Positions 38,201-45,787 of a stretch of DNA of 64,000 nucleotides are shown here, piece after piece; the first letter of the stretch is position 1; every line of letters begins with the position of its first letter. A program made the translations under genes and the position numbers. The notes beneath the pieces are model-generated. The model was not told the origin of the DNA and did no database searches. It saw nothing but the letters and a program-made list of their open reading frames with translations. This stretch comes from JBASNZ01 sp049657775 (GTDB lineage: Bacteria; Actinomycetota; Coriobacteriia; Anaerosomatales; Anaerosomataceae), in contig JBASNZ010000091.1 in the NCBI GenBank assembly GCA_049657775.1, positions 1 to 64,000 of the forward strand, read 5' to 3'.

Positions 38201-40288
38201 AACGTTGCGGGCGCGGCCCTAGCACAAGACGAGGCGGTGCCGTGCTACGACTGCCATAACCCGCACGGGTCCGGCTCGATGAGCGGTCTGTACGTCGTTG
38301 CGGCCACGGGCTACAGCGCTCCAAGCGTCACCTACACCGTGATCGGCGACAACGAGGTGCTCGATACCTCATCGGCCACCGGTGTGCGGCGCTTCTGCTT
38401 CACGTGCCACACGACGTTCGATCAGGATGCGACCACACCTGCAGCGCAGGGCTGGAACGGTTCGGCGATGGCTGACGTTCCCAGCGGTGCGGCCTTCGAG
38501 GGCATCGACCGCGTCAACGCGGCCTACAAGCTGCGTCTGCCTGCGGCTCTCGGCCACAATCTTGCCGATACCAAGAGCTGCTACGACTGCCATGGCAGCA
38601 ACTACGGCACAAACGGCAGCAATGTGCACAACCCGACCGGTGGCGTCTCATCGGGCGGCCAGGACTGCTACGGCTGCCACACCGGCTACACGGTGATGGA
38701 TGACCAGGTGGGCACGTACAAGGGTAGCCTCACCACGTATCACCACGTGCTGGGATCTTCGACGACGATCGAAGGCGACGAGGCCGATCAGTTCTGGCAG
38801 AGCAACTACCCGGCGGCAGGCACCAACGTCTACTGCCTGAGTTGCCATGTGGACCACGACAAGTTCAACGCCAACAAGGGCTCGAACCTGCGCGGGGACA
38901 TGACAGCCAACCCGGCTGCGGCCAACAGTGACTACAACGCCACCAACGGTGGTGTCTGCCTGGGCTGCCACTCGGTGACGCGCGCGAAGGACACAGCGGG
39001 TCAGGCAGCTGGCGGTTCCACGACCGCGACGGGGATCGCCTCGGCAACATACAACGCCAGCGCGCACCAGTACCCGGTGGGCTCCACGTTCTCGGGCGCC
39101 TCAGCGTTCAGCGCGGACTGCGTGAAGTGCCACAACGATGAGCAGACAAAGGACTACCAGACGTCCACATATGAGTTTGGTATTCACTGGAGCGCTGAGA
39201 ATCGCCTGCTCAAGGCACTTGGCGCGGCCAACGCTGGTACCTCGAGTCAGACCGAAGAGAACCTGTGCTACAAGTGTCACACCGGTGCGACCGCCGGAAC
39301 AGACGGATACGCGACGGCGTCGATGACGGCTGCCGCCCGGAGTCTGCAGACTGTCTTCGGGAAGACCCGGAAGCACAACGTTGCGGGCTACGCGGGCGTT
39401 CACGTCGCCGGAGAGATCACCTACAACACCAGGCACATAGAGTGCGAGGATTGCCACGGTGTGCACGCGTCTTCCGTTGGACTGCACGCTGCCAAGAACA
39501 CGTCGACGGGCTCGATCGCGGGAGCCGCAACACACGGAGCAGTGGGCGTCCGTCCCACCACATGGGGAGCCAACTGGGTGGCATCCTCATCCACGCTGAC
39601 CGACTGGACCAAGGTGACCATGGCGGGAGGTAGCGACGATCTTGAGGGCTACATCTGCCTGAAGTGTCACTCCAACTATGGCAGCATGCTCAGTGGCGTC
39701 GTGCCCCCGTCGGGGCTGCACAGCACCACCAACTCCTTCACGGATCTGGCGCGTGAGTTCAACCCGAACAACCAGAGCTACCACGCGGTCTTCGGCGCCA
39801 GCAAGGCGGACTCGCAGGCGTACGCGAGCTACGTGAACGGCTGGGCGTGGAACTCGAGGATGACGTGCTCCGACTGTCACACACAGGAGGGCACGACCGC
39901 ATCGGGCCCGCACGGATCGGCCAACAACTGGATTCTCAAGTGGGCGTACAACCCGGCGACCGAGGGTGGATCGACCAACACGTTCTGCGTGAACTGCCAC
40001 GATCCGGAGCACAACACTGCAAGTGCCACGGCGGGCGGAACAGGTCTGGCCACGAGCAGCGGGACCAACCTGCACTCGAGCAAGCATGGCAGCGAGCCCT
40101 GCACGGAGTGTCACGTGACACCGCCGCATGGTTGGCAGCAGCCGCACCTGCTCAACGACGCCACCCACACGCAGATGCCGTACACCTACTACATCAACAG
40201 CATCGGCGGCAACGACTACGTTGTCACCACATGGCGCACATACCGACAGTGGTCTGAGAACAGCTGCCAGCACTCTCCGTGCAATTAG
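32249..40288 (+). CDS. Giant secreted 33-heme cytochrome with Ig-like/FN3 N-terminal domains
   Basis: 2679 aa from a GTG with GGGGGCGG nine bases upstream. The start gives a basic n-region and signal helix (VAMAVLVLGLFAGGVLSASG); the longer ATG form lacks a signal-like N terminus. Residues ~40-950 are heme-free beta domains, including a ~380-residue unit present twice (compare DFTITGGAGL and DFTISGGAGL). An FN3-like domain spans ~955-1055. Residues ~1070-2625 hold 33 CXXCH motifs. A ~13-heme module (35681-37414) recurs at 37685-39457 with conserved linkers. The last three hemes form a C-terminal module shared with the 58-motif cytochrome. It is probably a cell-surface electron conduit or adhesin-cytochrome. 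Confidence 0.92.
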   Translation: MVKRIRSWWMKHPKVTTVAMAVLVLGLFAGGVLSASGATAAYTVTGATTTANWVDDNNSTSPANIATALSSDDTNTSYARTTTANAPLQMQMSNPGGDLGTITDVTVNYSVRNRTGGAAGNITVQLGVDLGGVKQWKTAQTLASSTAYSTLSYTAVPRPGGGSWTWADIQNLETLTQATVIDGTTYMYRVSYVEVVVTYTAYTATTVVLANGTTVPAGYATPGQTGVVVDAFTLDRTDGNKNAVVNTVTVTGSGTPGNVVSGVSIYRDENADGLLDAGDTMLNAAPVAFSGTTATITISEPVDNTLRQYLVVYDFSGTAANNATISANVTAATRTNVDTFTRTTTVGNTFTVDAGDPAATISAPTAGQVLIGNAGANTTLSGNATDGVSGVSAVQITLQRLDTNEYWNGTTWQTGIAWLSTTLSAPNTTNTNWSTTWALPTQNATFDYQLIARATDRAGRSGSSTARTFRVDTVRPAISSAVANDSTHVTVNWTDALNATTVAAGDFTITGGAGLTVSAVTVIDADTIQLTTSAQVPGTSYTVNCAATRVADPHGNTNNATTGTFTGFAAPALTAAAGPNRPAAAVYLKPGDTNKVVDQIRFSATNGAVTVSTIQVIGLDTANALRTDIGNVRLYVDNGDGVFDSGVDAQLGTTQTGSTFTSNTSGTGYVTFSGLTMSAPAGGSTDVWVVYDIAAGATSGRRVGSRLTNANVVVTAPATVTAFTQIDSVAAGQTLIIDAVVPAVAVTAPAASTTLSGVAGSAYTFTGTSSDALAGVSGVEVSITDGTQYWDGSAWTLTPTWLSTTDTSGAGSWATWSRAWVLPSDAGTTVYTVNARATDRPGNQATATRTFNVDNVKPSMLSVATVDATHTDVTFSEALSSGTVSAADFTISGGAGLSVSGVSFPNASTVRLTFLTPQIVNTYYTVACAAGVLTDSAGNTNIAGSIQFASFGSASDFTPPTAPGTPTVTAGAKSPTIANLSWAPSTDNVGVTGYRVWRSTDAAGPFAEIGTTAATTFADVTGIVGQAYYYRITAYDALANESGPSGVRGPVTATWSPAPHDVYTASTKLCDLCHIPHQAASTTPILKPVGAATNELDVCYVCHDGSGSSTNIAGGAGDTFAGTLRSGHRVEATSSAAAGDLTNVCSDCHTPHGDWVANSRLPAAEVNGQIAGVKGNAWCLKCHDDAASWYKPGGYGSLISNPTRDATGYPTIGTFPGATTYRTSSRNAHSQIPAGADRQAGDCLYCHTAHRSANPYDGVVATFTSSAAVAKDQTDGDFAALCFTCHSGGAWETSGAANVKQFVTGGTQRSGHRIKTAGGKYGVGAPLPCYECHNPHGSSRGNAFMLSDALGGSLDPTSTAPAGVRAFCFTCHTTADSAKGWDSTAATYTVAVATGKSVAGLPRDAALGANVLRLANVSGHRSTDSQSCYLCHGSSYASGGNNVHSPSGGVSTGGSTCYGCHTVYKDPMERTGTDRTSFYHHVLGSVTTSGDVAPNAGAYATSSTDVLCVSCHTDHNYFNASQSGNLRRNAKVTSGASPVDTDYLTTSADKYGVCISCHEVSLVKEVTGLQKSDGTGETDTPKIVGGTGSGGYGASAHSYAATSTYGDSTVFKADCSKCHDDEQDTEFQKEPGNAFGTHWSNSQRLLSALGGSQVDYLSEDFCYRCHSSVFNPNAGSAKDKYGVRAMPTAGTLEVYEQFTISGGSKHPVVPNGGSTVACENCHNPHVVSATDKITDPATGYAVDAYTTVADKAEFCLTCHDGTLPVRDVSATVYVPVSVTIDGARTAQANKATNAARAHWTANGSISGTEVQSCATCHDNHGSSASKLLGAYDPATDSNKITGTQQTVTITANNNTVCYACHRDASASYTSGYVRDSAGYPTERTYPGQTVFENATYGIHRNVTGGGESTGSCNNCHDVHGTANTFDEVKGTFGASNFGACFACHDGSVAGATNIKQFFPTTVGGSATQSGALPAGTRFGHRVRSNVAGAALAQDEAVPCYDCHNPHGSGSMSGLYVVAATGYSAPSVTYTVIGDNEVLDTSSATGVRRFCFTCHTTFDQDATTPAAQGWNGSAMADVPSGAAFEGIDRVNAAYKLRLPAALGHNLADTKSCYDCHGSNYGTNGSNVHNPTGGVSSGGQDCYGCHTGYTVMDDQVGTYKGSLTTYHHVLGSSTTIEGDEADQFWQSNYPAAGTNVYCLSCHVDHDKFNANKGSNLRGDMTANPAAANSDYNATNGGVCLGCHSVTRAKDTAGQAAGGSTTATGIASATYNASAHQYPVGSTFSGASAFSADCVKCHNDEQTKDYQTSTYEFGIHWSAENRLLKALGAANAGTSSQTEENLCYKCHTGATAGTDGYATASMTAAARSLQTVFGKTRKHNVAGYAGVHVAGEITYNTRHIECEDCHGVHASSVGLHAAKNTSTGSIAGAATHGAVGVRPTTWGANWVASSSTLTDWTKVTMAGGSDDLEGYICLKCHSNYGSMLSGVVPPSGLHSTTNSFTDLAREFNPNNQSYHAVFGASKADSQAYASYVNGWAWNSRMTCSDCHTQEGTTASGPHGSANNWILKWAYNPATEGGSTNTFCVNCHDPEHNTASATAGGTGLATSSGTNLHSSKHGSEPCTECHVTPPHGWQQPHLLNDATHTQMPYTYYINSIGGNDYVVTTWRTYRQWSENSCQHSPCN

Positions 40289-40292
40289 CGCC

Positions 40293-40856
40293 GTGACACG
40301 ACAATCCGCCCTTATCATCCTCACCATGTGCGTTCTAGCCTCGGCCTCTGCCGGGTGCGCTCGCGCGAAGAACCCGCCTACCGCCGGCATCTCTGAAGCG
40401 ACGGCAACCGTCGAATCGACCGCGACGCTCGCGCCGCAGCCTGCGGCCACGCCTGAAGAGGCGGTAGTTGCGTATCTGGGCATTGTGCGCAAGGCGTACT
40501 ACAGCCTCGATAGCACGCTCGTGGCGCCGTTTGTGACCTCCGGCCAGTGGGTGCGCGAGGATGCATACATACAGCTCAACCTCACGCAAAACCAGGCGAT
40601 CGAGATGCAACTCCTCTCCTTCTCGGTCACGGCCCAGCCGGTCTCGTCCGCCGAGGCTACCTCGGTGACGCTGGACACCAGCGAGAACTGGAACTGGCGC
40701 TACTGGGATCTCAAGACGCGAAAGCCCAAGACGGAATGGGTTGAGACCGGGTATTCGGTTCGCTACACGTTGGCGCGACAGGGCACGGGCTGGCTGGTTG
40801 ACGGCACCAAGGTGCTCGAGCAGTCTGGTGAGACGACACCAACCCCCGCACCGTGA
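40293..40856 (+). CDS. Lipoprotein of unknown function
   Basis: 187 aa. The GTG four bases after the cytochrome stop gives a lipoprotein signal (SALIILTMCVLASASAGC, lipobox SAGC, Cys about residue 22). A Thr/Ala/Pro linker follows, then a compact alpha+beta domain (PEEAVVAYLGIVRKAYYSLD to RQGTGWLVDGTKVL) resembling the NTF2/SnoaL-like fold by pattern only. It lies between the giant cytochrome and the ResB gene, so a role in outer-face cytochrome maturation or anchoring is possible. A similar small lipoprotein closes the operon at 44455. Confidence 0.7.
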   Translation: MTRQSALIILTMCVLASASAGCARAKNPPTAGISEATATVESTATLAPQPAATPEEAVVAYLGIVRKAYYSLDSTLVAPFVTSGQWVREDAYIQLNLTQNQAIEMQLLSFSVTAQPVSSAEATSVTLDTSENWNWRYWDLKTRKPKTEWVETGYSVRYTLARQGTGWLVDGTKVLEQSGETTPTPAP

Positions 40857-40866
40857 CGGTGGGCTC

Positions 40867-42198
40867 GTGAAGCCGCTCGCACGCGCATACGCACTGCTCC
40901 GCTCCAGGCGACTCGCCATCTGGCTGATCGCGGCCTTTGTGATCTACGCGGCCGCGGCAACGATCACAGCCGACAAGGACAGCTACGGCACGCCGTACGC
41001 GAATCCCGTGTTCATCGGTATCTCCATGGCACTCACACTCGCCACGGCTGCGTGCGCGTGGGAGCGAGCTGTGGGCGCGATCCGCCGGTGGAATGCGAGC
41101 ACCCGCATCTCTCCGGAGTCGTTGGAGCGTCTGCGCCAGCAGCCACGGATCCTGGTACCGGTTGAGACGGGTGCTTCTTCCGACGCGGTCATCGAGCGAG
41201 TTGCCGGAGGCCTCCGGGCGCAGCGGTTGAGCGTGCGCGTCGGCGGCACCCGGATCATCGGCTCGGCGTATCGGGTCGGGCTGATCGGCAGCCCGCTCTT
41301 CCATTGGGCGCTTGTGCTGTTGTTCGTTTTCGTCGGTCTCGGCCAGCTCACCCGCTCGGAAGGGTTGATAGGCGTGCCAGTCGGCTCGAGTCGTCTCGAC
41401 GCCCTCGAGTCGTACGGTACCGTCGAGGAGGGCCCGTGGCACAACCCCGGGTTCACCGGGCTGACCTTCGCGGTGCCCGAGATGGACCTTGCGCACGTTG
41501 TGGACGGTGTGGATCGTGGCGCCTCACCTCTGGTTGAGGTGTACGACGGACCCGAGTTGGTGGTGAGTCACCAGACGTATCCGAACAGTCCTTTGCGATA
41601 CCGATCGCTGCTGATACACGCCAACAACTACGGGCTTGCCGGACGGTTCACATTGGAGACTGGCGGACAGTCCGTGCCGGTCGATGTCCTGTATGACTTC
41701 CAGGAGGGTTCGGGCAACGCCCCGAACTCCTCGGCGCTGCTCCTTACCCGAGGCACCACGGACCTGGAGTTTTCGTCCAGCATCGCTTTGGATGCTGCCC
41801 GAAGTGACTGGAACTGGGGCATGCCGCAGCGGCCACGCATCGCGTGGAAGCTTGTTGAGGCTGGCGCGACGACAACCGGCACGGTTCTGCCGGGAGAATC
41901 CATAGCGTTGGGAGAGGGTCAGGTGCTCAGGCTTGACGGCATCACGTACTACGCGCGCCTGTCGGTGGTGGACGATTGGTCGGTCACCCCCATCTACATC
42001 CTCTTCGTTCTGGCGGCGATCGGCCTTATACTGGCTCTTCTGTTGCCGCCAAGAGTGGTCTGGATCATGCTCGTCGAGCGGGACGGTCAGCGTTTCTTGC
42101 ATGCTATGACGCGGCAGTCCCGAGGCGATCGGATGTTCCCGGACCGCGTTGAAGAGGCGCTGCGAGCTGCGGTTACAACAGAAGGAGGCGCTACATGA
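40867..42198 (+). CDS. resB: Cytochrome c biogenesis protein ResB
   Basis: 443 aa, GTG start. Membrane helices occur near residues 17-35, 50-65, 140-160 and 375-395, with a large outside domain between the third and fourth, the layout of ResB/Ccs1. Together with CcsA it forms the System II synthase that attaches heme to CXXCH. The pair RRLAIWLIAAFVIY at the start and LFHWALVLLFVFVGLGQLTR match family positions. The stop overlaps the ccsA start (ATGA). Its location directly after the cytochromes explains how at least 143 CXXCH motifs could be served. Confidence 0.85.
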   Translation: MKPLARAYALLRSRRLAIWLIAAFVIYAAAATITADKDSYGTPYANPVFIGISMALTLATAACAWERAVGAIRRWNASTRISPESLERLRQQPRILVPVETGASSDAVIERVAGGLRAQRLSVRVGGTRIIGSAYRVGLIGSPLFHWALVLLFVFVGLGQLTRSEGLIGVPVGSSRLDALESYGTVEEGPWHNPGFTGLTFAVPEMDLAHVVDGVDRGASPLVEVYDGPELVVSHQTYPNSPLRYRSLLIHANNYGLAGRFTLETGGQSVPVDVLYDFQEGSGNAPNSSALLLTRGTTDLEFSSSIALDAARSDWNWGMPQRPRIAWKLVEAGATTTGTVLPGESIALGEGQVLRLDGITYYARLSVVDDWSVTPIYILFVLAAIGLILALLLPPRVVWIMLVERDGQRFLHAMTRQSRGDRMFPDRVEEALRAAVTTEGGAT

Positions 42199-43016
42199 CA
42201 ACGGAGATCATCGTGATGTGGGGTGCGGTCACGCTGTACGCCCTTGCCGGCGTGCTCTACGTGATCAGCTTCGTGTTCCGCAAGCCCAGACTCCAGACGA
42301 TCGCGGTTGCGCTGTCCGCAGCCGGACTGGCGGTTCACGCCGCCGGGATCATCGTGCGGTGGGTACGGGTAGGGCACGGGCCGTTCCTGGGCTTCTATGA
42401 AGTCGTGTCGTCGTATGCGTTTGTGGCCGTGGTGCTGTTCTTGATCCTGGCGTGGCGCAAGCCCGGACTGCGGGTGGCGGGAGTAGCGCTCATGCCGCTC
42501 GCATTCCTCGCGCTCGGTGGCGCGATGATGGCCCCCAAGAGCGATCTGGCGGTAACCGGAAAGCTCGCCAGTTACTGGCTTGCCATCCATGTCTCGTTTG
42601 CAAAGCTCTCGTACGGCTCGTTCATCACGGCGTTCGGCCTGGCCATCATGTATCTCGTGCGCAAGAAGCGTGGCGAGACAGACGATGCATCGGCTGCCAA
42701 GCTCGTCACCTTTGATGACCTGTCGTTCAAGTTCATCGCCGCAGGCTTCATCTTCTTGGGCATCATGATCGCCGCAGGAGCTATCTGGGCGAATGAGGCC
42801 TGGGGCCGCTACTGGGGATGGGACCCGATCGAGACTTGGTCGCTGATATCATGGCTGTGCTACGCCTTCGTCATCCACCTACGCGTCACCATGGGCTGGC
42901 GCGACTCCAGGTTCGCCTGGGCGGCCATCGCAGCCCTGCCTGTGCTGCTCTTCGCCATGATCGGCGTGGTCATCGTGTATCAGTCGATCCACGGCGCGTA
43001 CCTCATCGGGTACTAG
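42195..43016 (+). CDS. ccsA: Cytochrome c assembly protein CcsA (ResC)
   Basis: 273 aa polytopic protein with about eight helices and the tryptophan-rich heme-handling motif WGRYWGWDPIETWSLISWL near residue 205, flanked by conserved histidines (IHVSFAKLSYGSF and QSIHGAYLIGY). This is the signature of the CcsA/CcsB/ResC heme exporter and attachment protein. It is translationally coupled to resB. An AGGAGG-like ribosome binding site (GAAGGAGG) lies seven bases upstream. Confidence 0.92.
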   Translation: MTTEIIVMWGAVTLYALAGVLYVISFVFRKPRLQTIAVALSAAGLAVHAAGIIVRWVRVGHGPFLGFYEVVSSYAFVAVVLFLILAWRKPGLRVAGVALMPLAFLALGGAMMAPKSDLAVTGKLASYWLAIHVSFAKLSYGSFITAFGLAIMYLVRKKRGETDDASAAKLVTFDDLSFKFIAAGFIFLGIMIAAGAIWANEAWGRYWGWDPIETWSLISWLCYAFVIHLRVTMGWRDSRFAWAAIAALPVLLFAMIGVVIVYQSIHGAYLIGY

Positions 43017-43024
43017 GAGATTGA

Positions 43025-44065
43025 GTGCCTGACAACATCGAGTCTGCCGAGCAGCCACAGCGACCGCCCCGGAGCGCCCGTAAGCCCAAAGGCGTGCGTC
43101 CCGGCGTTCTTTTGGCGGCCATAGGTGTTGTGCTGCTGGCCGCAGTCATCGCGGGCGGCGTTTGGTGGCACATGTCCCGTCCTGTCGGCGTCGTCGATCT
43201 TAAGAAGCCCTCAGGCGACGCCACGGCCACCGTCTCATATGCCGGACAGTTCCCACCCGACGATCGTCCCAAGTTGCTCAACCCGCTCGGTATCGCCATC
43301 GAGGGCGAGCGCCTCTATGTTGCTGAGTCCGACGCCGCGCGTATCTCGGTGTTCGGCCTTTCGGGCGAGGTGTTGGGCTCCATCCCGCTCCCGGCGGCCG
43401 CCGGAGCGCTCGCGGCCTATCCCGCTGATGTCGCGGTGGTAAACCCCGAGTTGCTTGCGGTTGTAGACACGGCCGCGCAGCGTGTGGTGCTGATCGCCTC
43501 GGATCCACAGGCCGAGTCGATCCCGGTGATCGCGGGTGCCGCCGATAAGAAGACCGCCCCTGCACAGCCGACCGCCGTGGCCGCGTCGGACGGCGAGGTG
43601 TTTGTGGCCGACAGCGCGACGCGGGACATAAAGGTCTACGACTCGGATGGGGGATTCGTCAGGTCGATCGGGGGCGATCTTAAGCCCGCGCTCACGTTTG
43701 TTGGAGGCATGTGCGTTCTGGGGGACGGGCTGTATGTGACCGACTCCAACGCGGGCAAGATCCTGCTCCTGGACCTGGCCACGGGCAAGCAGATCGCCAT
43801 CTTCCCCGACAGCCGCGCGCTGCCACGAGGCATCACCGCAGGCCCTGACGACGGTCTGCTCGTTGTTGACACGTTCAGCCGCACTGTCGACATCACATCG
43901 GGAGACGGCACCAGAGTCGACCTCATTGATGGCGAGGCATCTGGCGATGGGGCTCTTGGCAGTCCGCGGGACATCGCGTGGGACGCAGGCGACAGCCGCG
44001 CGTACGTCACGGATGCGACCTCGGGGCTGATCAAGGTGTATAACATTCGCTCCAGGGCCAAATGA
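43025..44065 (+). CDS. Membrane-anchored NHL-type beta-propeller protein (third copy)
   Basis: 346 aa, GTG start. A basic, proline-rich N-terminal tail and one helix (GVLLAAIGVVLLAAVIAGGVWW) precede propeller blades such as LNPLGIAIEGERLYVAES, PTAVAASDGEVFVADSATRD and GGMCVLGDGLYVTDSNAGKI. It is the third such protein in the block and the only one adjacent to the heme-attachment genes, which strengthens the link between these propellers and cytochrome assembly. No CXXCH is present. Confidence 0.82.
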   Translation: MPDNIESAEQPQRPPRSARKPKGVRPGVLLAAIGVVLLAAVIAGGVWWHMSRPVGVVDLKKPSGDATATVSYAGQFPPDDRPKLLNPLGIAIEGERLYVAESDAARISVFGLSGEVLGSIPLPAAAGALAAYPADVAVVNPELLAVVDTAAQRVVLIASDPQAESIPVIAGAADKKTAPAQPTAVAASDGEVFVADSATRDIKVYDSDGGFVRSIGGDLKPALTFVGGMCVLGDGLYVTDSNAGKILLLDLATGKQIAIFPDSRALPRGITAGPDDGLLVVDTFSRTVDITSGDGTRVDLIDGEASGDGALGSPRDIAWDAGDSRAYVTDATSGLIKVYNIRSRAK

Positions 44066-44089
44066 TCGCTCCCGCGAACGGAGACTGAG

Positions 44090-44458
44090 ATGTCGATCGC
44101 AATCATCATCAACAACTACCTGCACGACGTTGCGACGGCGATGCTCATTGCGAGCGCCGCGCTGGTATGGGCCCTTGACCGCGCCGTCGAGCGTGATGGC
44201 GTCGCCGGCGCCGGTGATCTTCTCGCGGCCGCGTACCCGCGTCTCGTGCTGGTCGCGCGTGCGGCCCTCGTGTGGATCCTGCTCGGCGGCATCCCGCGGA
44301 CGATCTTCTTCACGCGATACGAGTGGGATCCGGCTGTAACCAAGGGGATCGTCCCCGCGCTCGCCATCAAACACGTGCTCATGGCCCTCGCCGTCGTTGC
44401 AGGGGCGGTCATGTGGATGCGCATCTCAAAACGAGTACGGAACCGGAACGCCGCATGA
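44090..44458 (+). CDS. Small integral membrane protein
   Basis: 122 aa with three hydrophobic helices (residues ~12-30, ~55-72 and ~95-112). Conserved-looking polar residues are few (a His near 12, FFTRYEWDP between helices 2 and 3, and a His near 96). Family not recognised; its place after CcsA and before a lipoprotein, with an ATGA overlap to the latter, suggests a membrane component of the same cytochrome assembly unit. A b-type heme site using the two histidines is conceivable but unsupported. Confidence 0.65.
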   Translation: MSIAIIINNYLHDVATAMLIASAALVWALDRAVERDGVAGAGDLLAAAYPRLVLVARAALVWILLGGIPRTIFFTRYEWDPAVTKGIVPALAIKHVLMALAVVAGAVMWMRISKRVRNRNAA

Positions 44459-44913
44459 GACGGATCCGGAGCCTTTCGCTGCTGCTGGTGGTGGGAGCGC
44501 TGGCAGCGGCCCTGCTCGGCTGCTCGAGCAGCGACACGGACGCTGCCAGCGCACATCCGGCGGCCAAGGCCCTCGACCGTCTGCTGCAGCTTCGGGTCGA
44601 GGGAAGTCATGACGCTTCGGCGTACGCGGACTACTTCGAGGACCCCGCGCTCGCCACCGCGCTGGCCGAGTCGACCGCCAGCACCGGGACCGCGGCGGTG
44701 CCCCGCTGGGAGCCGCCGTACGTGAGTGCGGTGGGTACGGACACCGTCGACGTCATCGTGCGCTGGGTCGCCTCGGACGACTTTCCCGACTGGCCGGCGG
44801 CGACCGCCTTCATACTGCGCGAGGCAGGGACCCGATGGCTCGTGATCGATGCCGTTGAGCCCGCCGACCCGCTGCCTGGCCCCGTGGCAGACAGCAAGCT
44901 CGACGCCCGATAA
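44455..44913 (+). CDS. Lipoprotein of unknown function
   Basis: 152 aa. The ATG overlapping the upstream stop gives a basic n-region, a hydrophobic core and a lipobox ending LLGC (Cys near residue 23). The remainder is a small alpha+beta domain (ALDRLLQLRVEGSHDASAYADYF to REAGTRWLVIDAVEP) whose layout echoes the lipoprotein at 40293. It ends the electron-transfer block. Confidence 0.68.
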   Translation: MRRIRSLSLLLVVGALAAALLGCSSSDTDAASAHPAAKALDRLLQLRVEGSHDASAYADYFEDPALATALAESTASTGTAAVPRWEPPYVSAVGTDTVDVIVRWVASDDFPDWPAATAFILREAGTRWLVIDAVEPADPLPGPVADSKLDAR

Positions 44914-45054
44914 GCGCAAGACCGTTCCACAATCACGATTCTTCGGCCGCTCGTGCCCCTCGTCGCACAGTGACGTGACGTATGTTCGTTAGGAAATGTC
45001 CGAACGGCGCTACAATACTAATGAGTCTTCAGCATGCGGACGGAGGGAACGGCC

Positions 45055-45714
45055 ATGCCTGACGGTCGAAATGCGCCGGATGCAACACTGTACCGGCTGT
45101 CGCTCTACCACTGCTACCTGGGCGAACTGCTGCGCGTCGGCGCTCCCGACCGCATCACCTCTCGCCAGCTTGCCGAAGAACTCAACATCAAGGAGGAGAC
45201 GGTCCGCCGCGACATCTCCTTCGTGGGCGATATCGGCCGACCCGGCGCGGGCTACGAGCCCGAGGTGCTCTACCGCGAGTTCATGGAGTTCCTCGGCCTG
45301 TCCGAGGAGTACCCGATAGCCATGATCGGCACGGCGCGCATGCTCGACGCCTTGCGGGTGGTGTTTCCGTCGGAGCGCTACGGCGTTCGCCCTGTCGCGC
45401 TCTACTCGGAGCTTCCCGAAGACGCCGGGGAGGTCGTGGGTGGACTCACGGTGCAGCATCTCACCGATATCACGCGGGTCGACCCGGATATGGGCATATC
45501 GGTGGCTCTGGTAGCGTGTTCGCCTGGGTGGGTCCAGATCACGCTCGATCTGCTCATGGGCGCGGGCATCACCGGCGTGCTCTTGCTCACGCCGATCATC
45601 CGGATCCGCAAGCCAGAGGGAATGACGATCACGCAGCTGCGCATGCCGTGCGACATCAAGTCGCTCGCGTGCCGCTGCCACGTGCCTGTGGGCACCGTGG
45701 GAACGCTCGGGTAA
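45055..45714 (+). CDS. Divergent Rex-like transcriptional regulator
   Basis: 219 aa. The start follows GGAGGG by seven bases; an earlier ATG at 45034 has no such site. The N terminus is a Rex-type winged helix (ITSRQLAEELNIKEETVRRDISFVGDIGRPGAGYEPEVLY, read in parts). The second half aligns in position with the Rex Rossmann domain, but the glycine-rich loop reads AMIGTARMLDAL rather than GxGxxG, so NAD(H) binding may be lost or altered. A CRCH motif near the C terminus is not a heme site but could be redox active. It stands alone between the cytochrome block and the radical SAM operon. Confidence 0.78.
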   Translation: MPDGRNAPDATLYRLSLYHCYLGELLRVGAPDRITSRQLAEELNIKEETVRRDISFVGDIGRPGAGYEPEVLYREFMEFLGLSEEYPIAMIGTARMLDALRVVFPSERYGVRPVALYSELPEDAGEVVGGLTVQHLTDITRVDPDMGISVALVACSPGWVQITLDLLMGAGITGVLLLTPIIRIRKPEGMTITQLRMPCDIKSLACRCHVPVGTVGTLG

Positions 45715-45734
45715 CGCTCGGATCCCTCCTGTGT

Positions 45735-45767
45735 GACACGTCGGCGTTGTCGCAGACACGTCGGCGT
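45735..45767. repeat. Pair of 13-bp direct repeats upstream of a promoter
   Basis: GACACGTCGGCGT occurs at 45735-45747 and 45755-45767, a 20-base period (about two helical turns). It is followed by the extended -10 box at 45788-45796. The spacing fits a dimeric activator or repressor binding the same DNA face. Confidence 0.6.
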
Positions 45768-45787
45768 CGTGGTTGCCAGACCGCGCA

